Below, one piece after another: positions 8,244 to 18,097 of a DNA stretch of 64,000 nt. The stretch lies in contig NZ_JAAGKO020000032.1 in the NCBI RefSeq assembly GCF_027947535.2, positions 35,509-99,508 of the forward strand, read 5' to 3'. The first letter of the stretch is position 1; each line of letters begins with the position of its first letter. The notes beneath the pieces were generated by a model, which ran no database searches, had not been told where the DNA came from, and worked only from the letters and a program-made list of their open reading frames with translations. The position numbers were made by a program, and so were the translations under genes. This DNA is from Streptantibioticus silvisoli. Lineage in GTDB: Bacteria > Actinomycetota > Actinomycetes > Streptomycetales > Streptomycetaceae.

Positions 8244-9545
8244 TCAGCGCACCGGAGGGCGGTCCTCGCCAGGGCCGCCCTTCGGCGCGTCCGGGCCGTT
8301 CTCGCGGCCCTGGAGGCCCTCACGGGCCAGGAAGAGGGCGAAGACCGGCGGGCGCTGCTGGAGCAGTTCCAGCCGACCGCCGTCGGCCTCGGCGAGGTCG
8401 CGGGCGACGGCCAGGCCCAGGCCGGTGGAGTTGCGGCCGCTGACCGTGCGCTCGAAGACCCGGGAGCCGAGGTCGGGCGGCACGCCCTGGCCCTCGTCGG
8501 TGACCTCGGCGACCGCCTGGTTGCCGGTGACCCGGGTGTGGATCACCACCGATCCGGCGCCGTGCATGAGGGAGTTCTCGATCAGGGTGGCCAGCACCTG
8601 GGCGACGGCGCCCGGGGTGCCGACGGCGCGCAGGCCGCGCGTTCCGGAGCGGGAGATGCCGCGGCCCTCGCCGCGGTAGGCCGGGCGCCACTCCTCCAGC
8701 TGCTGCTTGATGACCTCGTCGAGGTCGAAGGCGACCGCCGAACCGGAGCGCGCGTCACGGGAGTTGGTCAGCAGCCGTTCGACGACGTCGGTGAGCCGCT
8801 CGACCTGGCTGAGCGCGATCGTCGCTTCCTCCTCCACGGTGTCGTGGTCGTCGGTGGCGATGATCTCCTCCAGCCGCATCGACAGCGCGGTGAGCGGGGT
8901 GCGCAGCTGGTGGGAGGCGTCGGCGGCCAGCCGGCGTTCGGCGGTGAGCATCTTGGCGATGCGTTCCGCGCTGGAGTCCAGCACGTCGGCGACCCGGTCC
9001 AGCTCCGGCACCCCGTAGCGGCGGTGCCGGGGCCGGGGGTCGCCGGAGCCGAGGCGTTCTGCGGTGCCGGCCAGGTCGATCAGCGGTGCCGCCAGCCGCC
9101 GGGCCTGCTGGACGGCGAGCACCACGGCGGCGGCGATGGCCAGCAGGGCGACCGCCAGAATGACCAGCAGGGTGCGGCCTATCTGCTGGCTGACGACGGT
9201 GCGCGACTCGAGCACCATGGCGCTCTCGCCGTGCGCGCCGGTGCGGGTGGCGGAGATGACCTGGCCCGCCGGCCGGGTGCCCAGGTGGATCGGCGCCTGG
9301 CCCGGCACCGTGATGACGGCGTACCGGTCGTGGTCGATCTGCCGGGCCAGGGCGCGGGCGGAGACCTTCTCCCCGGCCGCGATGCGGTTCTCCACCACGC
9401 CGACCAGCTGGACGGCGTCGGACTGCACGCTCTCGCGCGCGCTGGACTCGATCGTGCGGCTCTCGACGATGACCAGGGAGATGCCGAAGACGGCGATCAC
9501 CACCAGGACCACGGCGAGGGTGGAGTTGATCAGACGCCGACGCAT
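8244..9545 (-). CDS. Two-component sensor histidine kinase (HAMP, HisKA, HATPase)
   Basis: A membrane sensor kinase of about 433 residues from ATG 9545, which follows the regulator stop by 13 bp. It has a first transmembrane helix at about residues 6-28, a sensor loop of about 95 residues with no known domain, and a second helix at about 125-147. A HAMP-like linker follows, then the H-box ASHQLRTPLT with phospho-His212, the N-box LIENSLMHGAG, and G-boxes DEGQGVP and GLGLAVAR. The C-terminus is basic and disordered. It is co-transcribed with the response regulator upstream, which is its likely partner. The signal is unknown. An alternative upstream start at 9590 would overlap the regulator gene. 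Confidence 0.9.
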   Translation of the reverse strand: MRRRLINSTLAVVLVVIAVFGISLVIVESRTIESSARESVQSDAVQLVGVVENRIAAGEKVSARALARQIDHDRYAVITVPGQAPIHLGTRPAGQVISATRTGAHGESAMVLESRTVVSQQIGRTLLVILAVALLAIAAAVVLAVQQARRLAAPLIDLAGTAERLGSGDPRPRHRRYGVPELDRVADVLDSSAERIAKMLTAERRLAADASHQLRTPLTALSMRLEEIIATDDHDTVEEEATIALSQVERLTDVVERLLTNSRDARSGSAVAFDLDEVIKQQLEEWRPAYRGEGRGISRSGTRGLRAVGTPGAVAQVLATLIENSLMHGAGSVVIHTRVTGNQAVAEVTDEGQGVPPDLGSRVFERTVSGRNSTGLGLAVARDLAEADGGRLELLQQRPPVFALFLAREGLQGRENGPDAPKGGPGEDRPPVR

Positions 9546-9558
9546 CGCGGCCGGACGG

Positions 9559-10230
<672 letters not shown>

Positions 10231-10349
10231 GGGCTGATGGTAGTCCGCGCGGCGTGACCTGGGGGCGCACGGGCGGCGGACCACCGGATGGAGTGGATCA
10301 CCGGGGGCGCGCCGGCGGCCGATCCGGCTCGGGAAGCTTCCGGGCGCCC

Positions 10350-10367
10350 TGTGAAAGATCTCTCACA
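10350..10367. promoter_or_regulatory. 18-bp near-perfect palindrome upstream of the POT transporter
   Basis: TGTGAAAGATCTCTCACA is palindromic except for one central base pair. It lies 159 bp before the transporter start and 120 bp before the response-regulator start. The TGTGA/TCACA ends recall Crp-type sites, but the spacer is 8 bp rather than 6. Confidence 0.5.
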
Positions 10368-10525
10368 TCACCCCCTAACGTGCCTTACCGGCCGTAAACG
10401 CCGCCATCGGTTCGTACTGTCGAGTGGTCCCCCGTGCATTCCGACCGGGGGACGGACCAGAACCTGTCGAGACCCGGCGAATCCCCCCGGCGAATCCCCC
10501 CACGAGAACGAGGACGCGTCCCCCG

Positions 10526-12031
10526 ATGCCTTCCACCAGCCTGACCAAGGGCCTGACGGCGCCCGCGCCGCCCGCCGGCGGCCGGACCTTCTTCGGTCAC
10601 CCGCGCGGACTGGCCACGCTGTTCATGACCGAGATGTGGGAGCGGTTCAGCTTCTACGGGATGCGCGCGCTGCTGGTGCTGTACCTGGTGGCGCCGGCCT
10701 CGCAGGGCGGTATGGCGATGAAGGCGGCCACCGCCGCGGCGCTGTACTCGGTCTACAACGCGACGGTCTACCTGCTGGCGATGCCGGGCGGCTGGATCGC
10801 GGACCGGCTGTGGGGACCGCGGCGCACGGTCGCGGTGGCCGGCGCGGTGATCATGACCGGGCACTTCCTGCTGGCGGTGCCGGTGCACGGCACGTTCTTC
10901 GCCGGCCTGGTGTTCATCGCGATCGGCTCCGGCCTGCTGAAGGCCAACATCTCCACGATGGTCGGCCACCTGTACCCGGACCGCAACGATCCGCGGCGCG
11001 ACGGGGCGTTCACCATCTTCTACATGGGGATCAACCTGGGCGCGTTCGCCGCGCCGCTGGTGATCGGCACCGTGGGCCAGCAGGTCAACTGGCATCTGGG
11101 CTTCGCCCTGGCCGGTGTCGGCATGGCCATCGGGTTGACGCAGTACCTGCTGGGTTCGCGCCATCTGGCCCCGGAGAGCTCACGGGTGCCGACCCCGCTG
11201 CGCGGCGCGGAGCGGGTGGCGCTGGCCAAGCGGGCGGCGCTGTGGCTGGCGGCGGCCGCGGTCTTCTACGGCGCCGTGCTGTTCTCCGGCTCGTTCACCA
11301 TCGAGTGGGTGCTGTGGCCGCTGTCACTGGCCGGGCTGGCGCTGCCCGCCTACTACTTCATCCGGATCCGGCGCGACCGGGACATCACCGCCGACGAACG
11401 GCGGAAGGTCACCGGCTACATCTGGTTCTTCCTGGCCGCCGCGGTCTTCTGGATGATCTACGACCAGTCCGGCTCCACGCTGACGGTCTTCGCCAGCGAC
11501 GACACCGCCTCGTCGCTGTGGGGCATGCACTTCCCCAGCAGCTGGTTCCAGTCGCTCAACCCGCTGTACATCATGGCGCTGGCGCCGTTCGTGGCGATGC
11601 TGTGGGTGCGGCTGGGCCGGCGCAATCCGAGCACGACGGTGAAGTTCGCCTACGGCCTGATCGGCATCGGCGTCTCGTTCGGCGTGATGATGCTGGCGCA
11701 GGCCGCGGCCTCGGGCGGCACGAAGGTCTCGCCGCTGTGGCTGGCGGTGGTCTACCTGGTCCAGACGGTGGCGGAGCTGTGCCTGTCACCGGTGGGCCTG
11801 TCGGTGACCACGAAGCTGGCACCGGCGAAGTACGCCGGTCAGATGATGGGCCTGTGGTTCCTGGCGGTCACCGCGGGTGACTGCGTGGCCGCGCTGGTGC
11901 AGCTGATCGCCGGCGACGCCTTCCTGTCGCAGGCGTCCTTCGCGATCCAGGGCGTGGTCGTGGTGCTGGCCGGGGTGGCCGTGCTCGTCCTGCGCCGCCG
12001 GATCATCCCCCTCATGGGGGACGTGCGGTGA
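10526..12031 (+). CDS. Proton-dependent oligopeptide transporter (POT/PTR family MFS)
   Basis: An inner-membrane di/tripeptide:proton symporter of 501 residues with 12-14 transmembrane helices. The POT signature is visible as EMWERFSFYGMRALLVLYL (about residues 34-52), matching ExxERFxYYG, and a second one appears as FAAPLVIG preceded by FTIFYMGINLGA. I chose ATG 10526 because the family begins just before the GHPRGL segment; upstream in-frame codons lack homology. It is monocistronic and divergent from the two-component system. Peptide import is the likely role; related proteins also carry nitrate or drugs, which cannot be excluded. Confidence 0.9.
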   Translation: MPSTSLTKGLTAPAPPAGGRTFFGHPRGLATLFMTEMWERFSFYGMRALLVLYLVAPASQGGMAMKAATAAALYSVYNATVYLLAMPGGWIADRLWGPRRTVAVAGAVIMTGHFLLAVPVHGTFFAGLVFIAIGSGLLKANISTMVGHLYPDRNDPRRDGAFTIFYMGINLGAFAAPLVIGTVGQQVNWHLGFALAGVGMAIGLTQYLLGSRHLAPESSRVPTPLRGAERVALAKRAALWLAAAAVFYGAVLFSGSFTIEWVLWPLSLAGLALPAYYFIRIRRDRDITADERRKVTGYIWFFLAAAVFWMIYDQSGSTLTVFASDDTASSLWGMHFPSSWFQSLNPLYIMALAPFVAMLWVRLGRRNPSTTVKFAYGLIGIGVSFGVMMLAQAAASGGTKVSPLWLAVVYLVQTVAELCLSPVGLSVTTKLAPAKYAGQMMGLWFLAVTAGDCVAALVQLIAGDAFLSQASFAIQGVVVVLAGVAVLVLRRRIIPLMGDVR

Positions 12032-12453
12032 CCCCTGCGGGGGGCTCGCCGGGGCGTGCGGTGACCCCGCCGGGGGTGCGGTGACCCCGCCGGGGGTGCG
12101 GTGAATCCGCCGGAGGTGACTCCCCGGGGCGTGGCGGTGACCCCGCCGGGGGCGTGAGGGCCGCGGGGGCGTGGCGGTGGATCCGTTGAGGGTGCGGGGG
12201 CTCGACGGGCCGTGCGGGGGCTCCGCAGGGGGCGGGGGCGCGGTGAATCAGCCGAGGGTGCGGGGCTTGCCCGGGCCGTGCGGGGGCTCACCCGGACGTG
12301 CGCGGGCCGTTACGAGGCCGTTCCGCCGACCCGCGAGGGCACCCCACCGGTCCTGCGGAAGACGTACGGCCGCGACCGGAGAGCGTGCGCCGACCACCCG
12401 GAGGGAGACGTGCGCCGCCCCCCGGAGAGGACATGCCCGTCGCAGGACGTCGG
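12032..12453. repeat. GC-rich gap with 20-bp tandem repeats
   Basis: The 20-bp unit GTGACCCCGCCGGGGGTGCG occurs exactly at 12061 and 12081, in degenerate form at 12101, and again near 12146. Further on, GTGCGGGGGCTC-like motifs recur at about 12190-12290. The gap separates convergent genes. I saw no gene here and no single convincing terminator, although the repeat itself can fold (CCCCGCCGGGGG). Confidence 0.65.
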
Positions 12454-12957
12454 TCAGGCGGGCCAGGCGAGTTCGGCCCAGACCGTCTTGCCGGCGCTGT
12501 CGCGCGGCACCACGCCCCAGTCGAGGCAGAGCCGCTGCACGATGAACATGCCGTGGCCGCCGGGGCGGCCGGCCTGGTGCGGGGTGCGGGGGGTCGGCTC
12601 GCCGCTGCCGCCGTCGGAGACCTCGACCCGCAGCAGCTTCGGCGCCCGGTGCAGGCACAGGTCGTCCGGGCCGCCGCCGTGCAGGCAGGCGTTGGTCACC
12701 AGCTCGGAGACGACGAGGAGGATGTCCTCGGCGCACGCGCGGCGGTCGTCGGTCGTGGAGGGCAGCCACCCCCAGTCGTACATCGCCTGCCGGGTGAAGT
12801 CCCGGGCGAGCGGAACCACCCCTGCGGCATCGGCCAGCGTGATCCGGCGAGAGTGACCGGGCATGCCTGTCACCTCATCCTCAAGGGCCGCGGTACAGGA
12901 CGGAACGCCGTGATCCCGCTCACGGTCGTCCGGCGCAAAAGGCCGGGTGGTGCTCAT
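12454..12957 (-). CDS. RsbW-like anti-sigma serine kinase (HATPase)
   Basis: A small cytosolic GHKL ATPase of 167 residues. In partner switching, such proteins bind and silence a SigB/SigF-type sigma factor or phosphorylate an anti-anti-sigma factor. The N-box LVVSELVTNACLHGG (about residues 80-94) has the conserved Glu and Asn; the ATP-lid part GGHGMFIVQRL follows. The first 31 residues are poorly conserved; an internal ATG at 12864, with GAGGTG 6 nt before it, gives a 136-residue protein and may be the true start. It lies downstream of the STAS gene on the same strand and near a divergent sigma gene, forming a complete module. Confidence 0.85.
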   Translation of the reverse strand: MSTTRPFAPDDRERDHGVPSCTAALEDEVTGMPGHSRRITLADAAGVVPLARDFTRQAMYDWGWLPSTTDDRRACAEDILLVVSELVTNACLHGGGPDDLCLHRAPKLLRVEVSDGGSGEPTPRTPHQAGRPGGHGMFIVQRLCLDWGVVPRDSAGKTVWAELAWPA

Positions 12958-13092
12958 CAGCGCTTCACCTCACCGATGTCCGACTGATTCGAGATGTCTC
13001 CTGCCCGAGGGATCGCGTGTGACACCCATCGATTGCGACCGGCGCCTCGGCAGTGGCTGTCTCGCGGCGGCCCTGCTCCCGGCGGGTACCCC

Positions 13093-13461
13093 TCACCCGT
13101 CCAGCGCGGCGGTCAGCGTGTCGTGGACGGTGAAGACCGCCTCGGCACCGGTTATCTCGAAGACCCGGGCGACAATCGGCCGGAGCGCCGCGAGGTGCAC
13201 CGCACCGCCCGCCGCGTCGGCCTTCAGTCGCGCGCCGAGCAGGACGTTCAGCCCGGTGGAGTCACAGAACTCCAGCTGCGAGCAGTCCACGACGAGCTTG
13301 ACGTGTCCCTCGTCCAAGGCGGCTTCCATCGGCTCGCGGAGCAGATCCGCTGTGTGATGGTCCAGCTCGCCGACGGGTGTGAAGATCGCACAGTGATCTT
13401 GACGCCGCACGGCGACACTGAGACGGTCCCGGCCGGTAGTACCGACCACCCCGCGGTCCAT
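13093..13461 (-). CDS. STAS-domain anti-sigma factor antagonist (RsbV-like)
   Basis: A 122-residue STAS protein expected to bind the RsbW-like kinase and free the sigma factor. The phosphorylatable serine is in FCDSTGLNVLL (about residues 64-74), the classic DS(T/S)GL motif. I chose ATG 13461 because AGGAGG is 7 nt before it; an ATG 6 nt further up is too close to that site. The kinase gene starts 135 bp downstream on the same strand. Phosphorylation state would set free sigma levels, as in the known RsbV/RsbW pairs; the pairing here is inferred from adjacency. Confidence 0.9.
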   Translation of the reverse strand: MDRGVVGTTGRDRLSVAVRRQDHCAIFTPVGELDHHTADLLREPMEAALDEGHVKLVVDCSQLEFCDSTGLNVLLGARLKADAAGGAVHLAALRPIVARVFEITGAEAVFTVHDTLTAALDG

Positions 13462-13753
13462 GCGCATTCCTCCTGGTTGCCTGCGACTGCGCCTTCGAAC
13501 CCTACGCTGTCCGTGCGACGTACGGTAGCCACCCTACGGGCCCGGTGGCCACGCGCGGTCGCCCCGGGGGCAGTACGGGCCGTGGCCGGGCGGCGCGAAC
13601 GGGTCCACGACATGGCGAAGGCGTGACCGTGATCGCCACAGGTCCTTCACCGCGGGCTTGCCATGAACGGGTGAGAGCGGGTAGGGCTGAAACAAAGGTG
13701 TTCGCGAACGCCGGCCCAGCGGAACGCAGGAGGCCGGCGCGAGGGAGGAGATC

Positions 13754-14614
13754 ATGACCCGGTCCGAAACGCAGACCGTACCCGCGCAGACCAAGGAAGA
13801 GGCGGCGGGGCTCGAAGGGCTCCCGGAGATCCCGCCGTTCGACGAGGTGGGCCCGGTCGACGCGAGGGCCCTGTCGAAGACGCTCTTCGCCCGGCTGGAG
13901 AAGCTGGAGGAAGGCACCCACGAACACGCCTACGTCCGCAACACCCTGGTCGAGCTGAACCTGGCGCTGGTGAAGTTCGCCGCCTCCCGCTTCCGTTCGC
14001 GCAGCGAGCCGATGGAGGACATCGTCCAGGTTGGAACGATCGGCCTGATCAAGGCGATCGACCGGTTCGAGCTGAGCCGCGGTGTGGAGTTCCCCACGTT
14101 CGCGATGCCGACGATCATCGGTGAGATCAAGCGGTTCTTCCGCGACACCTCCTGGTCGGTGCGGGTCCCGCGCCGCCTTCAGGAGCTGCGCCTGGACCTG
14201 GCCAAGGCCGGCGACGAGCTGGCGCAGAAGCTGGACCGCGCCCCGACCGTCGCCGAACTCGCCGAGCGCCTCGGCCTGGAGCGCGAGGACGTCGTCGAGG
14301 GCATGGTGGCGAGCAACGCCTACACCGCCAGCTCGCTGGACGCCCAGCCGGAGGAGGACGACTCCGAGGGCGCCCTGGCCGACCGCATCGGCTACGAGGA
14401 CCACGGGCTGGAGGGCATCGAGAACCTGGAGTCCCTCAAGCCGCTGATCGCCGGCCTGACGCCGCGTGACCGGCAGATCCTGTCCCTGCGGTTCGTCGCC
14501 AACCTCACCCAGTCCGAGATCGGCGAGGAGCTGGGCATCTCCCAGATGCACGTCTCCCGCCTGCTGACCCGCACGCTGAACCGGCTGCGCCGCGGCCTGC
14601 TGACCGAGAGCTGA
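13754..14614 (+). CDS. SigB/SigF/SigG-family RNA polymerase sigma factor
   Basis: A group-3 sigma factor of 286 residues for general stress or sporulation genes. Region 2 is EDIVQVGTIGLIKAIDRF to FPTFAMPTIIGEIKRFFRD (about residues 92-135). Region 3 follows VPRRLQEL, and region 4 is LTPRDRQILSLRF to LGISQMHVSRLL (helix-turn-helix, about 235-275). A strong GGGAGGAG lies before ATG 13754. It is divergent from the STAS/kinase pair, so the three genes form one regulatory switch. From memory the S. coelicolor sigI locus has a similar set nearby. The N-terminal 40 residues are acidic and variable. Confidence 0.92.
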   Translation: MTRSETQTVPAQTKEEAAGLEGLPEIPPFDEVGPVDARALSKTLFARLEKLEEGTHEHAYVRNTLVELNLALVKFAASRFRSRSEPMEDIVQVGTIGLIKAIDRFELSRGVEFPTFAMPTIIGEIKRFFRDTSWSVRVPRRLQELRLDLAKAGDELAQKLDRAPTVAELAERLGLEREDVVEGMVASNAYTASSLDAQPEEDDSEGALADRIGYEDHGLEGIENLESLKPLIAGLTPRDRQILSLRFVANLTQSEIGEELGISQMHVSRLLTRTLNRLRRGLLTES

Positions 14615-14690
14615 CCCGCGGGCCGCATCCGCCGGCCACCACCGCGGTACCGCCTTTTCCGCAGGCGGGCACCACCAGCGCGAACACCGA

Positions 14691-14728
14691 CCGAACGCCC
14701 CGCAGGGTCCGCCCTGCGGGGCGTTCGG
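14691..14728 (+). terminator. Terminator hairpin after the sigma factor gene
   Basis: A perfect 17-bp stem (14691-14707 with 14712-14728) with a 4-nt loop lies 77 bp past the stop and is followed by GGGTTTCC. Confidence 0.8.
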
Positions 14729-14756
14729 GGTTTCCGGCCCGCTGGCGCACCGGTGG

Positions 14757-15152
14757 GGAGCTCCGCCGGCGGCGCGCGGTACGGGAGCCTTTCCGGGGGC
14801 CTCCTCCGGCGCCGTGCGCTACGGCGGCCGGTCCGCGCCGGTCACGCGCTCTCTTCGCCGGGTACGGCTGTCGGCGGCGGGCGCGGCTGACGGCGGGCGC
14901 GCTTCGGCGACGGTACGGGGGGCTTCGCCGGCGGCGTACCCGTACGGGAGCCTTCCGGGGGTTCCTCCGGCGCCGTGCGCTACGGCGGCTGTTCTGCGCC
15001 GGTCACGCGCTCTCCTCGCCGGGTACGGCTGTCGGCGGCGGGCGCGGCTGACAGCGGGCGCGCTTCGGCGACGGTACGGGGGGCTCCGCCGGCGGCGTAC
15101 CCGTACGGGGGCCTTCCGGGGGTTCCTCCGGCGCCGCGCGGTACGACCGTCA
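14757..15152. repeat. 161-bp tandem repeat, two full copies with partial flanking copies
   Basis: The marker GCCGTGCGCTACGGCGGC occurs at 14811 and 14972, and its variant at 15133, giving an exact 161-bp period. Copies differ at few positions. The period is not a multiple of three, so the repeat is not a coding repeat despite long open frames. It is rich in GTACGG/CCGTAC-like palindromes. It lies between the sigma-factor terminator and the hutI stop. Confidence 0.85.
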
Positions 15153-15252
15153 CACCGCGCGGCTGCGATCCCGGTCACACCCCGCAGACGCCCGCCCTCA
15201 CACCGCGCCGCCGCGATCCCCGTCACACCGCGCCGGCGCCGTCCCGCCCGCG

Positions 15253-15324
15253 CCCGCGTCCCGGCGCGTCACACCGCCCGCGTCCCGGCGCGTCACACCG
15301 CCCGCGTCCCGGCACGCCAGACCG
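15253..15324. repeat. 24-bp tandem repeat reaching into the hutI 3' end
   Basis: CCCGCGTCCCGGCGCGTCAC plus ACCG repeats at 15253 and 15277, with a diverged third copy at 15301 inside hutI. The hutI stop codon (15293-15295) lies in the second copy, so the repeat seems to have grown outward from the gene end. Confidence 0.75.
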
Positions 15325-16495
15325 CGTCGACCAGCGGGACGCCGGGGCGGTAGGCGAGGTGGACGTGCGAGGGGGCGGCGAGCAGGGTCAGGTCGGCCCG
15401 GGCGCCGGGGGTGACGCGGCCCACGTCGGTGCGGCGCAGTGCCCGCGCGCCGCCCGCGGTGGCCGCCCAGAGCGCCTCGTCCGGTGTCATGCCCATCTCC
15501 CGTACGGCCAGCGCCACGCAGAACGGCATGGAGCTGGTGAACGACGAGCCGGGGTTGCAGTCGGTGGACAGCGCGACGGTGACGCCCGCGTCGAGCAGGC
15601 GGCGGGCGTCGGGGTAGGGCGAGCGGGTGGAGAACTCGGCGCCGGGCAGCAGGGTGGCCACCGTGCGGCCGGCGCTGTCGGCGAGCGCGGTGACGTCGTC
15701 GCCGGTCAGGTGGGTGCAGTGGTCGGCGGAGGCGGCGCCCAGCTCGACGGCCAGCCGGACGCCGGGGCCGGGGCCGAGCTGGTTGGCGTGCAGGCGCGGC
15801 ACCAGGCCGCGGGCGGCGCCGGCGGTCAGGATGGCGCGGGCCTGGTCGCCGTCGAAGGCGCCGCGTTCGCAGAAGACGTCGATCCACCGGGCGTGCGGCG
15901 CGCAGGCGTCCAGCATCGGGCCGGTGACCAGGTCGACGTAGCCGGCCGGGTCGTCGGCGTACTCCGGCGCGACGATGTGGGCGCCGAGGAAGGTGACCTC
16001 GTCGGTGTGGCGGGCGGCGGCGCGCAGCGCGCGGGCCTCGTCCTCGACGGTCAGGCCGTAGCCGGACTTGGTCTCGACGGTCGTGGTGCCCTGGCGCAGC
16101 GCCTCGGCGGTGAACCGGGCGACGTTGGCCTCCAGTTCGGCGTCGGTGGCGGCCCGGGTGGCGGCGACGGTGGTGCGGATGCCGCCGGCGCTGTACGGGC
16201 GGCCCTCCATCCGGGCGTTGAACTCGGCGGTGCGGTCACCGGCGAAGACCAGATGGGAATGGGAGTCGACGAATCCGGGGATGAGTGCCCTGCCACCGGC
16301 GTCGAGGCGACTGTCGGTGGCGGGTGCTTTGCTTGTCGTGCCGACCCAGGCGACGCGGTCACCGTCGATGACGACGGCCGCGTCCTGAAGCAGGCCGAGA
16401 GGCCCCTGACCGAGGGAGGGATCGTTGGTGACCAGAGTGCCGATGCTGGTGATGGCCGTCGTCGTGGTGGCCGTGGTCGGGGTGGGCGGCTTCAT
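15293..16495 (-). CDS. hutI: Imidazolonepropionase
   Basis: HutI hydrolyses 4-imidazolone-5-propionate to N-formimino-L-glutamate, the third step of histidine degradation. It is a cytosolic metal-dependent amidohydrolase. Visible motifs are [16 protein letters not shown] (metal His pair), ETKSGYGL, the HANQLGPG and ADHCTHL metal ligands, and [12 protein letters not shown] placed the start at ATG 16495 (AAGGAG 12 nt upstream), giving 400 residues; the first 15 are Thr/Pro-rich and not conserved, so a nearby start is possible. The gene is the last of the minus-strand hut run, 149 bp after hutF. Confidence 0.93.
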   Translation of the reverse strand: MKPPTPTTATTTTAITSIGTLVTNDPSLGQGPLGLLQDAAVVIDGDRVAWVGTTSKAPATDSRLDAGGRALIPGFVDSHSHLVFAGDRTAEFNARMEGRPYSAGGIRTTVAATRAATDAELEANVARFTAEALRQGTTTVETKSGYGLTVEDEARALRAAARHTDEVTFLGAHIVAPEYADDPAGYVDLVTGPMLDACAPHARWIDVFCERGAFDGDQARAILTAGAARGLVPRLHANQLGPGPGVRLAVELGAASADHCTHLTGDDVTALADSAGRTVATLLPGAEFSTRSPYPDARRLLDAGVTVALSTDCNPGSSFTSSMPFCVALAVREMGMTPDEALWAATAGGARALRRTDVGRVTPGARADLTLLAAPSHVHLAYRPGVPLVDAVWRAGTRAV

Positions 16496-16644
16496 CGCGG
16501 GCGGGCTCTCCTTCATCGGGGTCTTCGCGCTGACGGGCGTGGCCACCGCACGGTACGGCGTGCGGCGGGCCTGCCGGGCGCGGGCGGCGGGCGGGTCGTC
16601 CGGCGCCGGTACGCGGTCCGGCGCCGGGCGGCGGGCGGAGCCCG

Positions 16645-17991
16645 TCAGTCCCGCAGGTCCGCGACGGCCCGGGCCAGCGCCGCGGGCACGTCGGGCACCA
16701 GCTGGTGCGCCGCGTCGCGCACCACATGACGGCCACCGACGACCGTGTGCCGCACGTCCGCCGCTGTCGCCGCGAATACCGCGGTCTCCGCGCCCAGCCG
16801 GGGCAGCGTCCCGGCGGTCCTGACGCTGTCCAGCGCGATCGTGGTGAGGTCGGCGAGCGCGCCGGCCTCGATGCGGCCGGCGTCGGGCCAGCCGAGGCCG
16901 GCGTGGCCGTCACCGGTGGCGGCGCGCAGCAGCGCGGCGGCGGTGAAGTGCCCCCGGGTGCGGCTGCGCAGGCGTTCGTCGAGTTCGGTGGCGCGGGCCT
17001 CCTCCAGGATGTCGATCACCGCGTGGCTGTCGCTGCCCAGGCTCAACGGGCAGCCCGCGGCGGCCAGTCGGGCGGCCGGGCCGATGCCGTCGGCCAGGTC
17101 GCGTTCGGTGGTGGGGCACATGCACACCGTCGCGCGGGCGTCGCCGAGCAGCCGGATGTCGCCGTCGGTGAGGTGGGTGGCGTGCACGGCGGTGGTGTGC
17201 GGTCCCCAGAAGCCGTGTCCGGCCAGCAGGGAGGCGGGGGTGCGGCCGTGCACCGCCAGGCACGCCTCGTTCTCGGCCGGCTGCTCCGACAGGTGCACGT
17301 GGGTGGGCACGCCCCGGGTGCGCTCGGCGAACGCGGTGTAGTCGTCGGCGGCGGAGAAGGCGCGCACCGAGTGCAGGGCGGCGCCGATCCGGGCGTGCGG
17401 GCGCGGGGTCAGGGCCGTCCAGCGGTCGTACCAGGCGTCGGCACCGCCGTCGCCGAACCGGCGCTGGACGCCTTCCAGCGGCCGGTGGCCCTCGGGGGTG
17501 AGGCCGCCGTGCAGGTAGGCGGTGTCGAGCAGGGTGATGCGCAGGCCGGCGTCGTCGGCGGCGGCGATCAGTGCCTCGCCCATGGCGTTGGGGTCGGCGT
17601 AGGGCGTGCCGTCGCCCTGGTGGTGCAGGTAGTGGAACTCCCCGACGCAGGTGATGCCGGCCAGTGCCATCTCGGCGTACACCGCGCGGGCCAGCGCGTG
17701 GTAGCTGTCGGGGGTGAGGCGGGCGGCGACGGAGTACATGGTCTCGCGCCAGGTCCAGAAGGTGCCGCTGCCGACCTGGACGGTGCCGCGCAGGGCGCGG
17801 TGGAAGGCGTGGGAGTGGGCGTCGGCCAGGCCCGGCAGGGTCAGGCCGCGCAGGATCTCGGCGCCGGGCGGCGGGGTCGCGGTGCCGGTGCGCACCTCGG
17901 CGACGCGGCCGTCGGCGCCGGCGGTGATCGCGACGCCGGGTTCGACGCGGTCGCCGAGCCAGGCGTGTTCGGCCCAGTAGGTCAGCGGCAC
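16645..17991 (-). CDS. hutF: Formimidoylglutamate deiminase
   Basis: HutF deaminates N-formimino-L-glutamate to N-formyl-L-glutamate and ammonia. The presence of hutF rather than a one-step hutG formiminoglutamase defines the two-step branch of histidine breakdown. The 448-residue amidohydrolase shows [12 protein letters not shown] (metal site), [24 protein letters not shown], the VHATHL metal His, and [10 protein letters not shown]. The GTG start at 17991 follows GAGGGG. A 106-bp gap with a GACCGGCAGGTCGG-type direct repeat separates it from the M20 amidohydrolase gene. Confidence 0.93.
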   Translation of the reverse strand: MPLTYWAEHAWLGDRVEPGVAITAGADGRVAEVRTGTATPPPGAEILRGLTLPGLADAHSHAFHRALRGTVQVGSGTFWTWRETMYSVAARLTPDSYHALARAVYAEMALAGITCVGEFHYLHHQGDGTPYADPNAMGEALIAAADDAGLRITLLDTAYLHGGLTPEGHRPLEGVQRRFGDGGADAWYDRWTALTPRPHARIGAALHSVRAFSAADDYTAFAERTRGVPTHVHLSEQPAENEACLAVHGRTPASLLAGHGFWGPHTTAVHATHLTDGDIRLLGDARATVCMCPTTERDLADGIGPAARLAAAGCPLSLGSDSHAVIDILEEARATELDERLRSRTRGHFTAAALLRAATGDGHAGLGWPDAGRIEAGALADLTTIALDSVRTAGTLPRLGAETAVFAATAADVRHTVVGGRHVVRDAAHQLVPDVPAALARAVADLRD

Positions 17992-18097
17992 GGCCGGTCC
18001 CCCTCGGTCGCAGAGGCGGCCGGCGCAGAGGTGACCGGCAGGTCGGTCGAAGGAGAGGCCGGCAGGTCGGGCGGAGGGGTGGCCGGTCCGGGGCGGG

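Noticed and set aside
13600..13753. SigB-type autoregulatory promoter before the sigma gene
   Set aside because: GGGTAG occurs at 13679-13684, but no GNNT lies at the required 14-16 bp spacing upstream.
16425..16823. Plus-strand hydrophobic frame starting inside hutI antisense
   Set aside because: It has GGAGGG before a GTG and a membrane-like start, but most of it lies opposite conserved hutI and hutF coding sequence and the tail is Arg-rich nonsense.
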